A stretch of DNA of 64,000 bases from Microbacterium terricola (GTDB lineage: Bacteria > Actinomycetota > Actinomycetes > Actinomycetales > Microbacteriaceae), in NCBI RefSeq assembly GCF_027943945.1, contig NZ_AP027141.1:1612001-1676000 (forward strand). Reading direction: 5' to 3'. Under the pieces are notes generated by a model. It saw only the letters and a list, made by a program, of their open reading frames with translations. It did no database searches and was not told where the DNA came from. This document shows positions 61,657 through 64,000 of the stretch, piece after piece. Each line of letters starts with the position of its first letter. The first letter of the stretch is position 1. A program made the translations under genes and the position numbers.

Positions 61657-62751
61657 TCAGGCGTCGAGCCGCACCAGCCAGCCGTGCCGGTCGTCGCGAC
61701 GGCCGTACTGGATGTCGGTGAGCTCCTCGCGCAGCGACAGCGCAAGCGTGCCGGACGGCTGCTCGTCGATGAAGTCCTTGCCCTTGAGCGTGCCGATCGG
61801 AGTGACCACCGCCGCCGTGCCGCACGCGAACACCTCGACGATGTCACCGGAGGCGACTCCGTCGCGCCACTCCGCGAGCGACACGTGGCGACCCTCGACC
61901 TTGTGGCCGCGGTCGCGTGCGAGCTGGAGGATCGACTCGCGCGTGATGCCCTCGAGGATCGAGGGCGACTGCGGGGTGACCAGCGTGCCGTCCTTGTACA
62001 CGAAGATGACGTTCATGCCGCCGAGCTCCTCGACGTTGCCGTCCTGGTCGAGGAAGACGACCTGGTCGCAGCCCTGCTCGTAGGCCTCGGCCTGGGGAAG
62101 CAGGCTGGCCGCGTAGTTGCCGCCCGTCTTCGCCGCGCCTGTGCCGCCCTTGCCCGCGCGGGCGTAGTCCTCGGAGAGCCAGATCGACACCGGCTGCACG
62201 CCGCCCTTGAAGTAGGCGCCCGCCGGAGACGCGATCAGGTAGTACGCGACCTTCTGAGCGGGCCGCACACCGAGGAAGGCCTCCTTGGCGAACATGAACG
62301 GGCGCAGGTAGAGGCTCTGGTCGTCGCCGGAGGGCACCCACTCGCCGTCGACGGCGATCAGCTCCCGCAGCGACTGCAGGAAGTACTCCTCCGGCAGCTC
62401 GGGCAGGGCCAGACGGCGCGCGCTGCGCTGCAGACGACGGGCGTTCTGATCCGGGCGGAAGGTGTGCACCGAGCCGTCGGCGTGACGGTAGGCCTTGATG
62501 CCCTCGAAGATCTCCTGCCCGTAGTGCAGCACCGCGGCCGCCGGGTCGAGCGTGATCGGACCGTAGGGCTGCACGCGCGGGCGGTGCCAGCCGCCCCGGA
62601 CCGACCAGCAGATGTCGACCATGTGGTCGGTGAAGCTGGTGCCGAAGCCGGGGTTCTGCAGGATCTCGTCGCGCTGAGCGGGGCTCTTCGCGGCGAGGTT
62701 GCGGGTCACGGCGAACTCGAGCGGAGCGAGTGCGGGGTCGATGAGGGTCAT
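61657..62751 (-). CDS. ilvE: branched-chain amino acid aminotransferase
   Basis: A 364-residue fold-type IV PLP enzyme for the last step of Leu, Ile and Val synthesis. Conserved: YGQEIFEGIKAYRHADGSVHTFRPDQNARRLQRSARRLALP, KTGGNYAASLLPQAEAYEQGCDQVVFLD (Schiff-base Lys), SPSILEGITRESILQLA and VFACGTAAVVTPIG. It lies after leuB on the same strand, 66 bases apart. Confidence 0.96.
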   Translation of the reverse strand: MTLIDPALAPLEFAVTRNLAAKSPAQRDEILQNPGFGTSFTDHMVDICWSVRGGWHRPRVQPYGPITLDPAAAVLHYGQEIFEGIKAYRHADGSVHTFRPDQNARRLQRSARRLALPELPEEYFLQSLRELIAVDGEWVPSGDDQSLYLRPFMFAKEAFLGVRPAQKVAYYLIASPAGAYFKGGVQPVSIWLSEDYARAGKGGTGAAKTGGNYAASLLPQAEAYEQGCDQVVFLDQDGNVEELGGMNVIFVYKDGTLVTPQSPSILEGITRESILQLARDRGHKVEGRHVSLAEWRDGVASGDIVEVFACGTAAVVTPIGTLKGKDFIDEQPSGTLALSLREELTDIQYGRRDDRHGWLVRLDA

Positions 62752-62817
62752 GTCACGTCCTGGATGTCTCGAGCGAGCGACGGCGTCCCCCTCAGGGTAC
62801 GCCTGGGCGGGTGCGGC

Positions 62818-63870
62818 CTATCGCTGCAGCAGTGCGGCGATGGCGTCGCCGATCTGCGATGTGGTTCGGATGCTGTCGCCCCGCGCCGCGATGTCGTCCT
62901 CGACGGCGCGGGTGACGCGCTGTGCTTCGTCCGTGAGCCCGAGGTGATCGAGCAGCAGGGCGGTGGAGAGGATCGCGGCCGTGGGGTCGGCCTTCTGCTG
63001 TCCCGCGATGTCGGGCGCCGAACCGTGCACGGGCTCGAACATCGAGGGGAACGCGCCGTCGGGGTTGATGTTGCCCGAGGCGGCGAGGCCGATGCCACCG
63101 GTGACGGCGCCGGCCAGGTCCGTGAGGATGTCTCCGAAGAGGTTGTCGGTGACGATCACATCGAAGCGGCCCGGGTTCGTGACCAGGAAGATCGTCGCCG
63201 CGTCGACGTGCAGATAGTCTACGGCCACGCCGGGGTGCTCCTGCGCCACCTCGGTCACGAGGCGCTGCCAGATGCCGCCGGCGTGCACGAGGACGTTCGT
63301 CTTGTGCACCAGCGTGACCTTCTGCCGACGTCGCTCGGCGAGGTCGAACGCGTAGCGGACGACCCGCTCGACGCCGAAGGCGGTGTTCACGCTCGTCTCG
63401 TTCGCGACCTCCTGAGGCGTGCCCTTGCGGATCGCGCCGCCGTTGCCCACGTACGGCCCCTCGGTGCCCTCGCGAACGACGACGAAGTCGATGTCGCCCG
63501 GCTCGGCGAGGGGTCCGGGCACCCCGGGGTACAGCTTCGACGGGCGCAGGTTGACGTAGTGGTCGAGCTCGAAGCGGAGCTTCAACAGCAGACCGCGCTC
63601 GATGTTCGCGTCCTTCAGGCGCGGGTCGCCCGGCACGCCGCCGACCGCGCCGAGCAGGATCGCGTCGTGCCCTCCGATGGCTGCCAGGTCGTCGTCGGTG
63701 AGCGTGTCGCCGGTCTCGAGGTAGCGCGCCGCGCCGAGCGAGAAGCGGGTCTTGTCGAACTGGACTGCGGATCCCGCGGTCGCGGCGTCGAGCACCTTCT
63801 CGGCCTCTGCGACGACCTCTGGTCCGATGCCGTCACCCGGGATGACGGCCAGCTTCACGACACGCGACAT
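62818..63870 (-). CDS. leuB: 3-isopropylmalate dehydrogenase
   Basis: A 350-residue NAD-dependent decarboxylating dehydrogenase of leucine synthesis. Motifs: [51 protein letters not shown] and [42 protein letters not shown] precedes the ATG. It begins seven bases after the stop of the partial MFS gene. leuCD, its pathway partners, lie ~23 kb away. Confidence 0.96.
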   Translation of the reverse strand: MSRVVKLAVIPGDGIGPEVVAEAEKVLDAATAGSAVQFDKTRFSLGAARYLETGDTLTDDDLAAIGGHDAILLGAVGGVPGDPRLKDANIERGLLLKLRFELDHYVNLRPSKLYPGVPGPLAEPGDIDFVVVREGTEGPYVGNGGAIRKGTPQEVANETSVNTAFGVERVVRYAFDLAERRRQKVTLVHKTNVLVHAGGIWQRLVTEVAQEHPGVAVDYLHVDAATIFLVTNPGRFDVIVTDNLFGDILTDLAGAVTGGIGLAASGNINPDGAFPSMFEPVHGSAPDIAGQQKADPTAAILSTALLLDHLGLTDEAQRVTRAVEDDIAARGDSIRTTSQIGDAIAALLQR

Positions 63871-63877
63871 TGCTCAA

Positions 63878-64000
63878 CTACTCCTGGGAGGGCTCGATCC
63901 GACGGGTTCCTCCCAGGGTAATGGCCGCGATCACCGCGGCGAGCACGATGAGACCCGCGCCGATGTACGCGGTCACCGAGGCCCCCGCGTCGAACGCGTG
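63878..64000 (-). CDS. MFS transporter, C-terminal end (partial)
   Basis: The last 40 codons of a gene that continues beyond the window. The peptide has one transmembrane helix (AYIGAGLIVLAAVIAAITL) and a short polar tail ending IEPSQE. A loop-helix-tail end of this kind is typical of drug-efflux MFS proteins of the DHA2 type; that assignment is tentative. The stop lies seven bases before leuB, so the two may share a transcript. Confidence 0.7.
   Translation of the reverse strand, partial: HAFDAGASVTAYIGAGLIVLAAVIAAITLGGTRRIEPSQE

Noticed and set aside
182..64000. Mobile element or genomic island boundaries
   Set aside because: No integrase, transposase, attachment-site repeats at the two tRNA genes, or clear base-composition break was seen.

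Overview
The window is a high-GC, gene-dense stretch of actinobacterial chromosome. It most resembles Microbacteriaceae, and Microbacterium or a close relative is my best guess. Reasons: GC-rich codon use throughout, many GTG/TTG starts, many genes whose -10 hexamer sits 6-8 bases before the start codon, an actinobacterial run of housekeeping genes (rpsP, KH protein, rimM, ffh, ftsY, smc, mutM, rnc, rpmF, yceD, coaD, recG, rsmD, thiL, ddl, gpsA, murA, leuDC), and a DtxR/IdeR-type iron box. I see no insertion sequence, prophage, integrase or CRISPR array. No stretch longer than 300 bases lacks a feature.

Layout. 1-180: a 19-bp tandem repeat running off the left edge. 182-4171: a single-chain assimilatory nitrate reductase fused to a CysJ-like diflavin reductase, preceded by a GlnR-like box. 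4275-5578: rpsP-KH-rimM. 5770-6930: YbdK-type ligase. 6965-11955: iron-box-controlled siderophore uptake operon (binding protein, two permeases, ATPase, siderophore-interacting reductase). 11981-20794: SRP genes ffh and ftsY enclosing a sigma factor/membrane protein pair, a TetR-VOC fusion regulator, lipBA, a class III transaminase and small proteins. 20847-24347: smc. 24442-27251: an unusual plus-strand insertion with a strong promoter, a 34-codon leader ORF, an 88-residue unknown protein and two tandem paralogous double-GNAT acetyltransferases. 27252-32321: mutM, rnc, rpmF, yceD, coaD, recG. 32386-35015: acyltransferase, rsmD, thiL and a lipoprotein. 35037-41546: ddl, gpsA, plsC, murA, leuD, leuC and a leucine leader peptide. 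41597-45524: membrane protein, Mn-riboswitch-controlled terC, ECF sigma factor with a DUF4349 protein, tRNA-Glu. 45632-50462: metal-dependent hydrolase and the complete fructose PTS operon (deoR-type regulator, fruK, fruA, ptsH). 50484-54505: phosphotransferase, a paralogue of the 41597 membrane protein, a 73-heptad membrane protein, tRNA-Gln. 54574-64000: gltX, a LysR/class V aminotransferase divergent pair, MFS transporter, FAH-family hydrolase, beta-propeller membrane protein, ilvE, leuB and the end of another MFS gene.

Themes. Branched-chain amino acid synthesis is represented by leuCD (with leader), leuB and ilvE. Envelope precursors are represented by murA, ddl, gpsA and two acyltransferases. 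Nutrient control appears through a GlnR-like box, an iron box, a Mn2+ riboswitch, a leucine leader and a fructose operator pair. The least explained items are the leader ORF/GNAT insertion and the heptad-repeat membrane protein. The overlapping divergent -10 elements of thiL and its neighbour, and the loss of the usual trmD-rplS continuation after rimM, are the other structural oddities.
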